From Brevibacillus agri (GTDB taxonomy: Bacteria > Bacillota > Bacilli > Brevibacillales > Brevibacillaceae), in the NCBI RefSeq assembly GCF_004117055.1, contig NZ_CP026363.1, positions 3,733,501 through 3,797,500 on the forward strand: a stretch of 64,000 nt of DNA. Direction: 5' to 3'. The notes beneath the pieces were generated by a model. The model saw only the letters and a list, made by a program, of their open reading frames with translations, searched no databases and had not been told where the DNA came from. The first letter of the stretch is position 1. Each line of letters begins with the position of its first letter. A program made the position numbers and the translations under genes. This document shows, piece by piece, positions 15,228 to 23,127 of this stretch.

Positions 15228-16301
15228 CTACGTAAAATACTCGATTTTGGCCTTGGGAAACAGTCTCGCAATCTCCCTCTCCAAATGCGCCTGCAAGGCT
15301 TTGGCCTGCACGTCCGGGTAGACGTACTTGCCTTTGCCGTACTTGCCCCATTTGTATTTGCGCTCCTCCTCGTTCATCGCCAGCTTGGTTTTCGGATAGC
15401 GCTGCAAAATCAAGTTTTTGGCAATTTTGGTGAAGCGGTGCTGGATCAGCTCAAAAGTCAGGTCGGCCAGCGCTTCCGGGACGAGCTGGTTTCGCAGCCG
15501 TTCCAGCAAGTCGGTGTAGCCTTCCTCCCATCCGTCAAACCAGTATAAGGGGGCCAAAATGAAGCCGAGCGGATAGCCTGCTTTTGCCACTTTGCCCGCC
15601 GCTTCAATTCTTTGCGCAAAGCTGGAAGTGCCCGGCTCGAAGTTTTTGATGACGTAATCGGCATTCATGCTGAAGCGAAAACGGGTATGCTTGTTATGTT
15701 TCGCATCGAGCAACGAATCGACGTGGTGAAACTTGGTAACGAACCGCAGACGGCCATACTCCTGTTCCCCCATAAATTCGATCGCTCGCTTCAGGTTTCC
15801 TGTCAAATGCTCGATGCTGACCGGATCGGACGTACAGGCTGCCTCGAATCGGGTAATCTCTCCCGGCCGTTCCTCGATGTATGTTTTCGCCTGGGCCAAA
15901 ATTTCATCGGTATTGACGTAGACGCGAACGTACGGCTTGGACCCGATGTTCGTATTCAAATAGCAGTAGTGGCAATGCGCCGCGCAGCCTGTAGCCAGCG
16001 GAATCGCGTATTCCGCAGACGGCTTGGAGGTTTCGAACTTCAACGTTTTGCGCACCCCAATGACCAATGTTCGCTTGGCATTGCGGTACTTTTCCACCTC
16101 TGTCTCGCCGGGAATGCCGCGCACCTGATTGTGGCTGGTTGTCATTTGCAGCGGGATGCCTTCCGCTTGCAAACGCTGGTACAGCTCCTGGCCGAGCGGA
16201 TAGTTCAGTGCGTTTGGCTCGACGAAAACGTAGTCGGGCACAAACAGGCCAGTTTTTTTCTGCCCTGTTTTCGCGGGTGCTTCCAGCAGTGTCGTCACCA
16301 T
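15228..16301 (-). CDS. splB: Spore photoproduct lyase
   Basis: SplB is a radical SAM enzyme that reverses the spore photoproduct (5-thyminyl-5,6-dihydrothymine) during germination. The 357-residue protein holds the iron-sulfur motif C106-AAH-C110-HY-C113 and the later Cys in FEAACTSDPV (C156), matching the residue that donates the hydrogen atom in Bacillus SplB. GGAGGG lies about 11 bases before ATG 16301. It follows a small gene that sits where splA is found in Bacillus. Its presence shows a spore former, and with uvsE nearby the cell has two direct UV repair routes. Confidence 0.95.
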   Translation of the reverse strand: MVTTLLEAPAKTGQKKTGLFVPDYVFVEPNALNYPLGQELYQRLQAEGIPLQMTTSHNQVRGIPGETEVEKYRNAKRTLVIGVRKTLKFETSKPSAEYAIPLATGCAAHCHYCYLNTNIGSKPYVRVYVNTDEILAQAKTYIEERPGEITRFEAACTSDPVSIEHLTGNLKRAIEFMGEQEYGRLRFVTKFHHVDSLLDAKHNKHTRFRFSMNADYVIKNFEPGTSSFAQRIEAAGKVAKAGYPLGFILAPLYWFDGWEEGYTDLLERLRNQLVPEALADLTFELIQHRFTKIAKNLILQRYPKTKLAMNEEERKYKWGKYGKGKYVYPDVQAKALQAHLEREIARLFPKAKIEYFT

Positions 16302-16381
16302 AAGCGCAAGATCCCTCCCAGTGTGTAGTATGGCCTGCACAGTCGGACAAGCTTTCGAGGAGATCACTGGCTGCTCACGCT

Positions 16382-16609
16382 CTACAGCGTGCTTTTGAAC
16401 TCGCGCAGCCACTGTCGCGCTTCCGCCGCCTGGCTGGACGGCACCTGCAGCGTGTACACATACCCGCCTTTTTTCGTTTCTCTGGACAACAGCCTGACCC
16501 GGATTCCTTTTATCTCCAAATATCGCCGGCACTCGCTCGCCACTCTAGGAAGCCCGTACGATTCATGAATCGTTACCCATTTGGTCCACATGCCTTCCCC
16601 CACCCTCAT
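16382..16609 (-). CDS. Small basic protein encoded upstream of splB
   Basis: A 75-residue protein (69 if translation starts at the second ATG, 16591). The sequence reads MRVGEGMWTKWVTIHES, then LPRVASECRRYLEIKGIRVRLLSRE and YVYTLQVPSSQAAEARQWL. The pattern of helix, strand and YxLxVP-like strand resembles small signal-transducing proteins of the DUF2007 type; that is tentative. It occupies the position of splA, the splB regulator in Bacillus, but I see no SplA likeness. AAAGGAAG before 16609 favours the longer form. Confidence 0.65.
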   Translation of the reverse strand: MRVGEGMWTKWVTIHESYGLPRVASECRRYLEIKGIRVRLLSRETKKGGYVYTLQVPSSQAAEARQWLREFKSTL

Positions 16610-16681
16610 TGCTTCTTCCTTTACTGTAAGCAACAAGCAGGCAGTTGGTTCAAAAAAGACGCAGCGATTGCCGATTTTCCC

Positions 16682-16709
16682 AAAACTGTTTTCGCCTTTG
16701 CGCAGTCTA
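16682..16709 (+). promoter_or_regulatory. Possible ECF-type autoregulated promoter
   Basis: AAAAC (16682-16686), 16 bases, then CAGTCTAA (16703-16710) resembles the AAC/CGTC-TAA pattern used by ECF sigma factors of Bacilli. It lies directly before the ECF sigma gene, where autoregulation is usual. The -10 is imperfect (CAGTC for CGTC). Confidence 0.4.
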
Positions 16710-16731
16710 ATACGTGTAGGAGGGGGAAAAT

Positions 16732-17256
16732 GTGAATCTGGAACAACTTGTCTCGCAAGCCAGGCAAGGAGACGACGAAGCTTTTTACCAGTTGATTTGC
16801 CAGCAGCAACAGCAGCTGTACAGCGTGGCTTACGCCTTTTTGCGCAACGAACTGGACGCGCTGGAGGCGATACAGGAAGCGACCTGCCGTTCCTATCTCC
16901 GCTTGTCTCGCCTGAAGCAGCCCGCGCATTTTCGCACCTGGCTGACACGCATTCTCATCCACGTATGTCTGGACGAGCTGAAACGAAAAAAACGGTTTGC
17001 CCCCGACTTTCCCGATGGCGACGGTCTGGCGGACCCGGATCGCAAGCAGTGGGAGCACACGGCGGACAAACTCGTTATCGAGGAAGCGCTGGCCAAGCTT
17101 ACGCCTGCTTACCGCAGCATCATCATCCTGAAATATTTTGAAGATCTGACCATTCGCGAAATTGCGTTACGGCTCGGCCATCCGGAAGGAACGATCAAGA
17201 CCTGGCTGCACAAGGCGTTGGCTACATTGCGAAAAGAACTCGGGAAAGGCTGGTGA
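16732..17256 (+). CDS. ECF-family RNA polymerase sigma factor
   Basis: A 174-residue sigma-70 factor with regions 2 and 4 only, hence ECF type. Region 2 runs from about residue 10 (FYQLICQQQQQLYSVAYAFLRNELDALEAIQEA) and region 4 contains LTPAYRSIIILKYFEDLTIREIALRLGHPEGTIKTWLHKAL. It starts at GTG with TAGGAGGGG in front. Its stop abuts the start of the membrane-anchored partner gene, the usual sigma/anti-sigma arrangement, so it is probably held inactive until an envelope signal arrives. Confidence 0.9.
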   Translation: MNLEQLVSQARQGDDEAFYQLICQQQQQLYSVAYAFLRNELDALEAIQEATCRSYLRLSRLKQPAHFRTWLTRILIHVCLDELKRKKRFAPDFPDGDGLADPDRKQWEHTADKLVIEEALAKLTPAYRSIIILKYFEDLTIREIALRLGHPEGTIKTWLHKALATLRKELGKGW

Positions 17257-18600
17257 ATGTATATGGATATCGAAAAAACAGAGGGTCAGACCGACGCGCA
17301 CGTACCGCCGCACATCGAGCACTACATTCGCTCTGGCATCGCCCAGGCCAAAAGCCTTCAACGCAGACGCCGCCGCAGCCGTCTGGTTCGCCTCTGCTCG
17401 GGAATTGCGACAGGGTGTCTGCTCCTGGCCTTTGTGTTCTCGGTGCGCCTCTCCCCGGCGGTTGCCGCTTATGTCAGCCACATTCCCGGGATGGAAAAGT
17501 TCGTCGAGCTGATTCGCGATGACAAAGGGTTGCAGCGGGCTGCCGAGCACGAGATGGTCCAGGACATCGGCACAGGCGGCTCGCTTGCAGGCATCACGTT
17601 CACGATCGACCAGGTGCTGACCGATCAGAAGCGGATGCTGCTGTTTTACACCTTGAAGCACGAACGTAGCGGCCAAAAGGTCGGGATGCGCAAGCTGGAG
17701 CTGTTTGACGCCTCCGGCAAGGAGTGGGAGCACGGAGCGAGCTGGTCTAGCATGGACGTGGAAGCGAACGAGGAGCAAAAAAACCGGATTGATATTTTTC
17801 TCCCGGAAACAAGCGAAGTACCTGACGCGCTGACAGCCAAAGTGACGCTCGACCTCGACGGCGTAGAGCTGAACCCTCCGCTTGCGATTACGTTTCCGAT
17901 CGACCATAGCAAATACACGACATTTGAGAAAAAAGTGGTTCCTGTCGGAAAAAAAGTGACGGTGGACGGACAGACGTTTACCATCGAGCAAATGACGGTG
18001 TTCCCTACGCAAACAGAAGTCAGCATCCGCTTCGATCCGGGCAACTCCAAACATATTTTCGGCTTTGACGATCTGCGGCTGGTGGATGAAAACGGCCAGA
18101 CGTACGCTTTCTGGGGAAATGGCGTGCCGACGCGTGACAACGGGGAAAACGGCAAAGTGTACAATCTGGAAAGCATCTATTTTCTGGAGCCGCAAAAGCT
18201 GTTTTTGAAAGCAAACGGGATTCGGGCGCTGGACCGCGACAAGCTGCAGGTGGTAATCGACGCGAAGACGCAGAAGCTCGTCAAAGCACCCGATGCCAGG
18301 CTCAAGCTGACTGCGCTGCGCCAGGTCGATGATGTGGTCGGCATGGACTGGGAGCTGGAAGTCGAGGAAGCGGACGCGCATCGCTTCATCCATTTGGGCA
18401 GCGACATCACGGACAATCAGGCGAATAAATACGACTACGTCCAGGGAAGCTCGTCTTCGCGCGATCCGGCGAGGCGTCTTCAGACGTACAGCCTGATTTA
18501 CCAAAGACTGACGAAGAACGGCGCCCCTGATTTCTACACTTTTACCCTCACGGACTATCCCGCTCGTTTGCAAGGCGGGTTTACCGTGCAAGTCAAATAG
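17257..18600 (+). CDS. Membrane-anchored anti-sigma factor-like protein (DUF4179/DUF5643 type)
   Basis: A 447-residue protein with a short cytoplasmic N-terminus (Arg-rich QRRRRRSRLVR), one membrane helix at about residues 45-72 (LCSGIATGCLLLAFVFSVRLSPAVAAYV), and a large outside domain. After the helix comes IPGMEKFVELIRDDKG, typical of DUF4179 anti-sigma proteins, followed by beta-rich repeats. Coupled to the ECF sigma gene with no gap, it is the probable anti-sigma partner, sensing an envelope or extracellular signal. The cytoplasmic part is short for sigma binding, about 40 residues. Confidence 0.8.
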   Translation: MYMDIEKTEGQTDAHVPPHIEHYIRSGIAQAKSLQRRRRRSRLVRLCSGIATGCLLLAFVFSVRLSPAVAAYVSHIPGMEKFVELIRDDKGLQRAAEHEMVQDIGTGGSLAGITFTIDQVLTDQKRMLLFYTLKHERSGQKVGMRKLELFDASGKEWEHGASWSSMDVEANEEQKNRIDIFLPETSEVPDALTAKVTLDLDGVELNPPLAITFPIDHSKYTTFEKKVVPVGKKVTVDGQTFTIEQMTVFPTQTEVSIRFDPGNSKHIFGFDDLRLVDENGQTYAFWGNGVPTRDNGENGKVYNLESIYFLEPQKLFLKANGIRALDRDKLQVVIDAKTQKLVKAPDARLKLTALRQVDDVVGMDWELEVEEADAHRFIHLGSDITDNQANKYDYVQGSSSSRDPARRLQTYSLIYQRLTKNGAPDFYTFTLTDYPARLQGGFTVQVK

Positions 18601-18601
18601 C

Positions 18602-18644
18602 AAAATGGCCTCGCAGAGAATTTGCTCTCCGCGAGGCCATTTTG
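18602..18644 (+). terminator. Bidirectional terminator
   Basis: AAAATGGCCTCGC pairs with GCGAGGCCATTTT. It lies between the anti-sigma gene and convergent thiD. Confidence 0.85.
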
Positions 18645-18662
18645 TTGTCGCTCGCCTTCGCT

Positions 18663-19457
18663 TTACTCCACAACCGCCCAGTGATTGGTCGGACCGTGGC
18701 CGCCGCCCAATTGCGGAGCGGTCCTGATCGCTTCGAAAATAAAGCGGTTCGCTTTTTCAACCGCAGCCACGAGCGGCGTATTTTTCGCCAGCTCTGCCGT
18801 CAACGCAGCGGAAAACGTGCAGCCCGTTCCGTGCGTATGCCGGGTATGGATGCGCTCATGCGACAACTCGAAAAAGTCGCGGCCGTCAAACAAAATGTCG
18901 ACGACGGTATCACCGTCGAGGTGGCCGCCCTTCATCAAGACGTTGCGCGCTCCGAGCGCATGAATCGCGCGGGCGCCTTCGCGCATATCGTCCGGGGTGC
19001 GAATCGTCATACCTGTCAGGCACTCGGCCTCCGGCAAATTCGGCGTCACGACTTCCGCGAGCGGCAGCAACTCTGTTTTCAGCGCGTCAATCGCTTCGTC
19101 CAGGAGCAGCTTGGCCCCGCCCTTGGCGATCATCACCGGGTCTACGACCAGCTTTTGCAGACTCGCGGCGCGCACCTCTGCCGCCACTGCGCGGATGATG
19201 TCCGCATCAAACAGCATTCCCGTCTTCGCCGCATCCGCTCCCAGGTCGCGCAACACTTCGCGCATCTGCTGGGCCACCGCCTCTGTCGGCAGCGGATACA
19301 CCCCGGCCACGCCCAACGTATTTTGCGCCGTAATCGCCGTAATCGCGCTCATTCCGTAAACGCCGAGTTGGTGAAACGTCTTCAAATCGGCCTGGATGCC
19401 CGCTCCGCCCCCGCTGTCTGATCCTGCTATCGTCAATGCTCTCGCGATTGTATGCAT
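18663..19457 (-). CDS. thiD: Hydroxymethylpyrimidine/phosphomethylpyrimidine kinase
   Basis: ThiD phosphorylates HMP and HMP-P to HMP-PP for thiamine synthesis; Bacillus relatives may also phosphorylate pyridoxal. The 264-residue ribokinase-fold protein shows AGSDSGGGAGIQADLKTF near the N-terminus, VVDPVMIAKGG, and the anion-hole motif HTHGTGCTFSAA with the catalytic Cys-type GTGC. GGAGGGA precedes ATG 19457. No TPP riboswitch is visible in the 100-bp upstream region and no other thiamine genes are nearby, which fits a stand-alone salvage copy. Confidence 0.9.
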   Translation of the reverse strand: MHTIARALTIAGSDSGGGAGIQADLKTFHQLGVYGMSAITAITAQNTLGVAGVYPLPTEAVAQQMREVLRDLGADAAKTGMLFDADIIRAVAAEVRAASLQKLVVDPVMIAKGGAKLLLDEAIDALKTELLPLAEVVTPNLPEAECLTGMTIRTPDDMREGARAIHALGARNVLMKGGHLDGDTVVDILFDGRDFFELSHERIHTRHTHGTGCTFSAALTAELAKNTPLVAAVEKANRFIFEAIRTAPQLGGGHGPTNHWAVVE

Positions 19458-19563
19458 GAATCTCCCTCCTGCTTTCGCCACCTTTTCTCCTACGAGTATA
19501 TCATCCGCTTGTCCCATTCGGTATACTTAGGAGTGATGACCAACCGCAAAGAAGGGATTTGTT

Positions 19564-20370
19564 ATGTCGTATCGCTTGTTTTACTGGCTGACCGTGCTCA
19601 TTCCCACGATCATTATCGGGGGCTTCGAATTTGTTCGGCACGATTTTTTGCTGCCTTATATGTCCATGGAAACGGGCAACGTATATATTACTTTGCTGAC
19701 GCTCTTGTTGTCTTATTTGTTCGCCACCTGGATGTTTCGCACGATCAAGCAGATGAACGCGCGGATCGTCGAGGAGCAAGCCAGGAGGGCCGTGTACGAG
19801 GAGCGCGAGCGTTTGGCCCGGGAGTTGCACGACGGCATCGCGCAATCTTTGTTTTTTCTCAATGTCAAGCTGAAGCAGGGGCATTTGGATGACGCCAGAG
19901 TAGCGGTTTCGGCCATCGACAACCACGTGCGCCAGGCGATTTTCAACCTGCGCTCGTTGCCGGAGGAAGGCAGCTTCGACCAGCGGCTGGAAAAATGGCT
20001 GACGCAGTGGAGCGCGCTGTCCGGCGTCGATGTCGCAGCGGATTTGCGCGTGAAGGAAAGCTTTTTCACCCCTGCGGAGGAAGTGCAACTGTTCGGAATC
20101 ATCCAGGAAGCTTTTGCCAACATCCGCAAACATGCGCAGGCCAAGCATTCCTGGATTCGACTGACGACAGGCGAGCCGCGGAGCTGGCAGCTCGTGATCG
20201 AGGACGACGGCGTGGGAATTGCCCATACCAAGCCAGACACGAAAAAATACGGCTTGTCGATGATGCGCGAGCGGGCGCGCCAGTTGAACGCCGCAATTGA
20301 CATTCAAAAACGGGCAGACGGCGGCACCATCATTCGCCTGACAGCCCATCCTGGAGGTTTTTCGCAATGA
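19564..20370 (+). CDS. Sensor histidine kinase (NarL/LiaS-type, HisKA_3)
   Basis: A 268-residue kinase with two membrane helices (residues 6-21 and 41-58) and very little outside them, so it is probably of the intramembrane-sensing type. The phospho-accepting His89 lies in RERLARELHDGIAQS. The ATPase domain shows EAFANIRKHA (N-box) and EDDGVGI (G1-box). It overlaps the response regulator gene by four bases. The signal is unknown; related LiaS/VraS-type kinases sense cell-envelope stress. Confidence 0.9.
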   Translation: MSYRLFYWLTVLIPTIIIGGFEFVRHDFLLPYMSMETGNVYITLLTLLLSYLFATWMFRTIKQMNARIVEEQARRAVYEERERLARELHDGIAQSLFFLNVKLKQGHLDDARVAVSAIDNHVRQAIFNLRSLPEEGSFDQRLEKWLTQWSALSGVDVAADLRVKESFFTPAEEVQLFGIIQEAFANIRKHAQAKHSWIRLTTGEPRSWQLVIEDDGVGIAHTKPDTKKYGLSMMRERARQLNAAIDIQKRADGGTIIRLTAHPGGFSQ

Positions 20371-21017
20371 ACGCATACCGTGTGCTGATCGCTGACGACC
20401 ACCCGATGGCTCGCATGGCGATTCGCTCGCTCTTGGACCCGGACCCTTCGTTTGAAGTGATCGGCGAGGCCGAAAACGGCGAGGAAGCTTTTTTGCTCTG
20501 TGGACAGTTGCAGCCCGATCTGGTGCTGATGGACATCAACATGCCGAAATGGAGCGGCCTGGAAGCGACCCGCGAGGTGAAAAAAGCGTACCCGCACATC
20601 AAGGTCGTCATCCTGAGCGTCTCGGATGACGTCGCAGACTTGATTACCGCGATTCAATTCGGCGCGCAAGGCTATTTGCTGAAAAACTTGGAGCCAGACG
20701 ACTGGATCAACTACTTGCACGCGTTGCTTGGCGAAGACAGCGAGCTGACGCGGGAAATGGCAACCCGGCTGATGTACCGGTTCAGGCAGGAGGAGCACGT
20801 GGACGATCTGGTGCCGGATGTGCTGACGCCGCGCGAACGGGAAATCGTCATGTACGTCGGAGCCGGAAAGACGAACAGGGAAATCAGCGAAGCGTTGATT
20901 ATCGCGGAAAACACGGTGAAAAACCACCTGAAAAACATCCTGGAAAAGCTGCAATTGGCCAATCGCGTGCAGCTCGCCGCCTACGCGGTGCGCCACCATC
21001 TGATTATGAAAAAGTAA
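20367..21017 (+). CDS. NarL-family response regulator
   Basis: A 216-residue regulator with a receiver domain (acidic pair at D10/D11, phospho-acceptor D56 in LVLMDINMP) and a C-terminal LuxR-type helix-turn-helix (LTPREREIVMYVGAGKTNREISEAL). Translationally coupled to the upstream kinase, it is its cognate partner. Targets are not apparent from the neighbourhood. Confidence 0.9.
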   Translation: MNAYRVLIADDHPMARMAIRSLLDPDPSFEVIGEAENGEEAFLLCGQLQPDLVLMDINMPKWSGLEATREVKKAYPHIKVVILSVSDDVADLITAIQFGAQGYLLKNLEPDDWINYLHALLGEDSELTREMATRLMYRFRQEEHVDDLVPDVLTPREREIVMYVGAGKTNREISEALIIAENTVKNHLKNILEKLQLANRVQLAAYAVRHHLIMKK

Positions 21018-21116
21018 GCTCCCAACCGAAAACAGTTGCTTTCCGCGCCAACCACTGTCATCCTTAGAAGGACCCGTTTTTACGATACCAGACATGAAGA
21101 ATGGCAGGTGAACCAC

Positions 21117-21518
21117 ATGCTCGAAGTCAAGACCTCCAAGCTGAGCAACGGAGAATTAAACAGAGGCGTTTTCGCCATGCGCGACTTTGCAAAAGGCGAA
21201 TTGCTCCATGAAGCTCCGGTTCTTCCTTATTTGAACGAGGAACACGAGCACATTGAAAAAACGCTTTTGGCGGACTACGCCTTTGAATACGGTGCCAACC
21301 ATACCGCGTTTTTGCTCGGCTACGGCATGCTATTCAACCATTCCTACACGCCAAACGCCACGTACAGCATCAATTTTGACAACCACACGTTCGATTTCTA
21401 CGCCTATCGCGACATTCAGGCGGGCGAAGAGATTTTGATTAACTACAACGGCGATGAGGATTGCGACGATCCGCTCTGGTTTTACGAAGAAGAGCAGTCC
21501 GGCAATAAAAAGGAATAG
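21117..21518 (+). CDS. Small SET-domain protein
   Basis: A 133-residue protein that is a bare SET domain: GELNRGVFAMRDFAKGELLHEAPV at the start, FNHSYTPNATYSIN (the NHS motif), and AGEEILINYNGD near the end. SET domains transfer methyl groups from SAM to protein lysines; bacterial ones of this size have few known targets. AGGTGA precedes ATG 21117. It is followed by a terminator and is unlinked to the two-component pair except by position. Confidence 0.85.
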   Translation: MLEVKTSKLSNGELNRGVFAMRDFAKGELLHEAPVLPYLNEEHEHIEKTLLADYAFEYGANHTAFLLGYGMLFNHSYTPNATYSINFDNHTFDFYAYRDIQAGEEILINYNGDEDCDDPLWFYEEEQSGNKKE

Positions 21519-21532
21519 GCAAGCGCGATCAA

Positions 21533-21567
21533 CAGGCAGGGGAGCTTTTCCCTTGCCTTTTTGTTTT
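21533..21567 (+). terminator. Terminator of the SET-domain gene
   Basis: AGGCAGGGGA pairs with TTCCCTTGCCT (one bulge) and is followed by TTTTTGTTTTTT. Confidence 0.8.
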
Positions 21568-21882
21568 TTAGCCCGTGTTGGCAGCCAGCGCCGCCTCCAG
21601 CAGCTTCAGTTCGTATTCGTCGCGTTCCGGCGCAAGCGCCGAGCAGCGCATGTCAATCCTGGCCCCGTACCGCACCGGGTCGATATCCTCTCCGCCCGCC
21701 AGCACAATGCCATCGACCGCCGCTACAAGCTCTTGGCAAGCATCGAGATCCCCGACAGGAATCCCGAGCGGAATCGCTCCTGCTTTTCGCACGGCATCCA
21801 AATAGTCGTGCCCGATGACGCTAAAGCCTTGTCCGGCCACTCCCCGCAGCTTCCCGCCGAAGCCTTCATGCGGGTTATCCAA
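21568..21882 (-). pseudogene. Remnant of class I glutamine amidotransferase (C26, gamma-Glu-GABA hydrolase type)
   Basis: The 104 codons contain HDYLDAVRKAGAIPLGIPV and DGIVLAGGEDIDPVRYG, the N-terminal half of PuuD-type peptidase C26 proteins. The frame stops right where the family continues to the catalytic GxCRG loop, so the Cys-His-Glu catalytic half is absent. The N-terminus is also irregular, with no ribosome site and a TTG as the only start. I read this as a decaying fragment of a roughly 240-residue enzyme. Confidence 0.75.
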
Positions 21883-21910
21883 AGCTCAGCAATCTCGCCC
21901 TGTTCTGTAC

Positions 21911-21945
21911 AAAAAAATGACTCCGCCAGATTAACTGGCGAAGCC
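21911..21945 (-). terminator. Terminator of the TIGR03943/permease operon
   Basis: On the minus strand CTTCGCCAG and CTGGCGGAG form a stem followed by a TTTTTTT run. Confidence 0.75.
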
Positions 21946-21962
21946 CATGGTAAACACGATTT

Positions 21963-23114
21963 TTATGGGGTGATATCTGCCGCCTCGTAGCTGTAGTACA
22001 CATACGGATCTTTCGGTGCCTTGACCGCCTGGATTTTCGCATCTTTCAGCACGAGCATGTCATAGCCGTCGACCTGGCGCAGCTCCAGCTTGCCCTGCAC
22101 CTTGACCCAACTGTCCTTCGCCCATTTGCCTGCGTCCTCGCTCTCCACGAGAATGCCGAAGACACTGGCGTCCGCCGTGCAGCACGTCACCGAAAAACGC
22201 GCCACGACGAATTGCTTGTCGCCAAGTCCAGGCTCCCTGTAGACAAAGCCGAGCGTTTCGAGCTGTTTTCCCGCGAAGTCTTTCGCGTACAGCTCGAGCG
22301 TAGTGAGGCCGTCCAAAAAGATTTTGTCATGAAGCGAGATCACGGGCTGCCTGTACATGGAAGCGGCGATGTCGGTGTAAAAATCGCCGAAGCCCCCGCC
22401 CGAAAAGTATCGCTTCAGCTCCTCGTCCGTCATGGACGGACTGGCGCCAGAAGCAGCCTGTGCTGTGCCACTTGCTGTCGGGTTCGCAGCCGTTGCGTCT
22501 GCGGGCACTGCTTGCTCTATCGCTTGCGGCTGCGCGGATTGCTGTGGCGTCTGTTGCTGATCGCCCTTCTGGCCTTCGCCTGTTGTTTCCACCACGACTG
22601 GCGCATTTGCCTGCTGTGATGGCGATGCGTCCTCGCCTGTCTGCTCTGGCGGTGCAGCCTGGCCGCCCTGCTCCCTGGACGGCTGGGACGTTGCTTCTGG
22701 TTGCCCAGCTCCTGTCGCCACTGCCGCCAATTTTCTGGCGTCGCTGCTGAGCAGAGTAACCCCGCGGTTTTCCGCTACGGCGCTCCCCAATATTTTATCC
22801 GGCATGAAAAAGCCCATGAAGATCGGCAGCAAAAACAGGCTGTAGATGACAAGCGAGCCCCAGCGCGTGCGCGGCACCTGGTGCGCTTCCTCGCAGTCGC
22901 ACTCGTACGCCCGGTTTTTGCTGAACAACTGGCGCACGCTCACAATGGTCAAAATGACGAGAATGCCTAGCGTGACGTAGCTGAGCATGTGCAGCTTCGG
23001 CGCGAGGTAATGCCCCAGCTTTTCCGTCCAGATCAGGTAGGACAACAGCGCGGCGAACCCTGCCAAAATCAGGCTGCGCATCAAATAGTGTCTGGTCCAG
23101 TTCGTCTGTTCCAT
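21963..23114 (-). CDS. TIGR03943 family membrane protein (YcgQ-like), permease partner
   Basis: A 383-residue protein with membrane helices near residues 12-30, 42-60 and 88-105, a CDCEE cluster between helices, then a long Gln/Ala/Pro-rich linker (residues 130-230) and a C-terminal beta-rich domain with VTCCTADA. This is the TIGR03943/YcgQ architecture, always paired with a permease of the YcgR/COG0701 type. The linker is longer than usual. Cys-rich motifs suggest metal handling. It lies 13 bp after its partner. Confidence 0.85.
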   Translation of the reverse strand: MEQTNWTRHYLMRSLILAGFAALLSYLIWTEKLGHYLAPKLHMLSYVTLGILVILTIVSVRQLFSKNRAYECDCEEAHQVPRTRWGSLVIYSLFLLPIFMGFFMPDKILGSAVAENRGVTLLSSDARKLAAVATGAGQPEATSQPSREQGGQAAPPEQTGEDASPSQQANAPVVVETTGEGQKGDQQQTPQQSAQPQAIEQAVPADATAANPTASGTAQAASGASPSMTDEELKRYFSGGGFGDFYTDIAASMYRQPVISLHDKIFLDGLTTLELYAKDFAGKQLETLGFVYREPGLGDKQFVVARFSVTCCTADASVFGILVESEDAGKWAKDSWVKVQGKLELRQVDGYDMLVLKDAKIQAVKAPKDPYVYYSYEAADITP

Positions 23115-23127
23115 TTCTTTCCTCCCC

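Noticed and set aside
17167..18603. A 478-codon minus-strand frame opposite the anti-sigma gene.
   Set aside because: The plus-strand protein has a clear membrane helix and family pattern and is coupled to the sigma gene; the antisense frame is a side effect of GC-rich codon use.
19458..19563. Possible TPP riboswitch before thiD.
   Set aside because: The upstream stretch is about 100 bp and lacks the CUGAGA and related core sequences.
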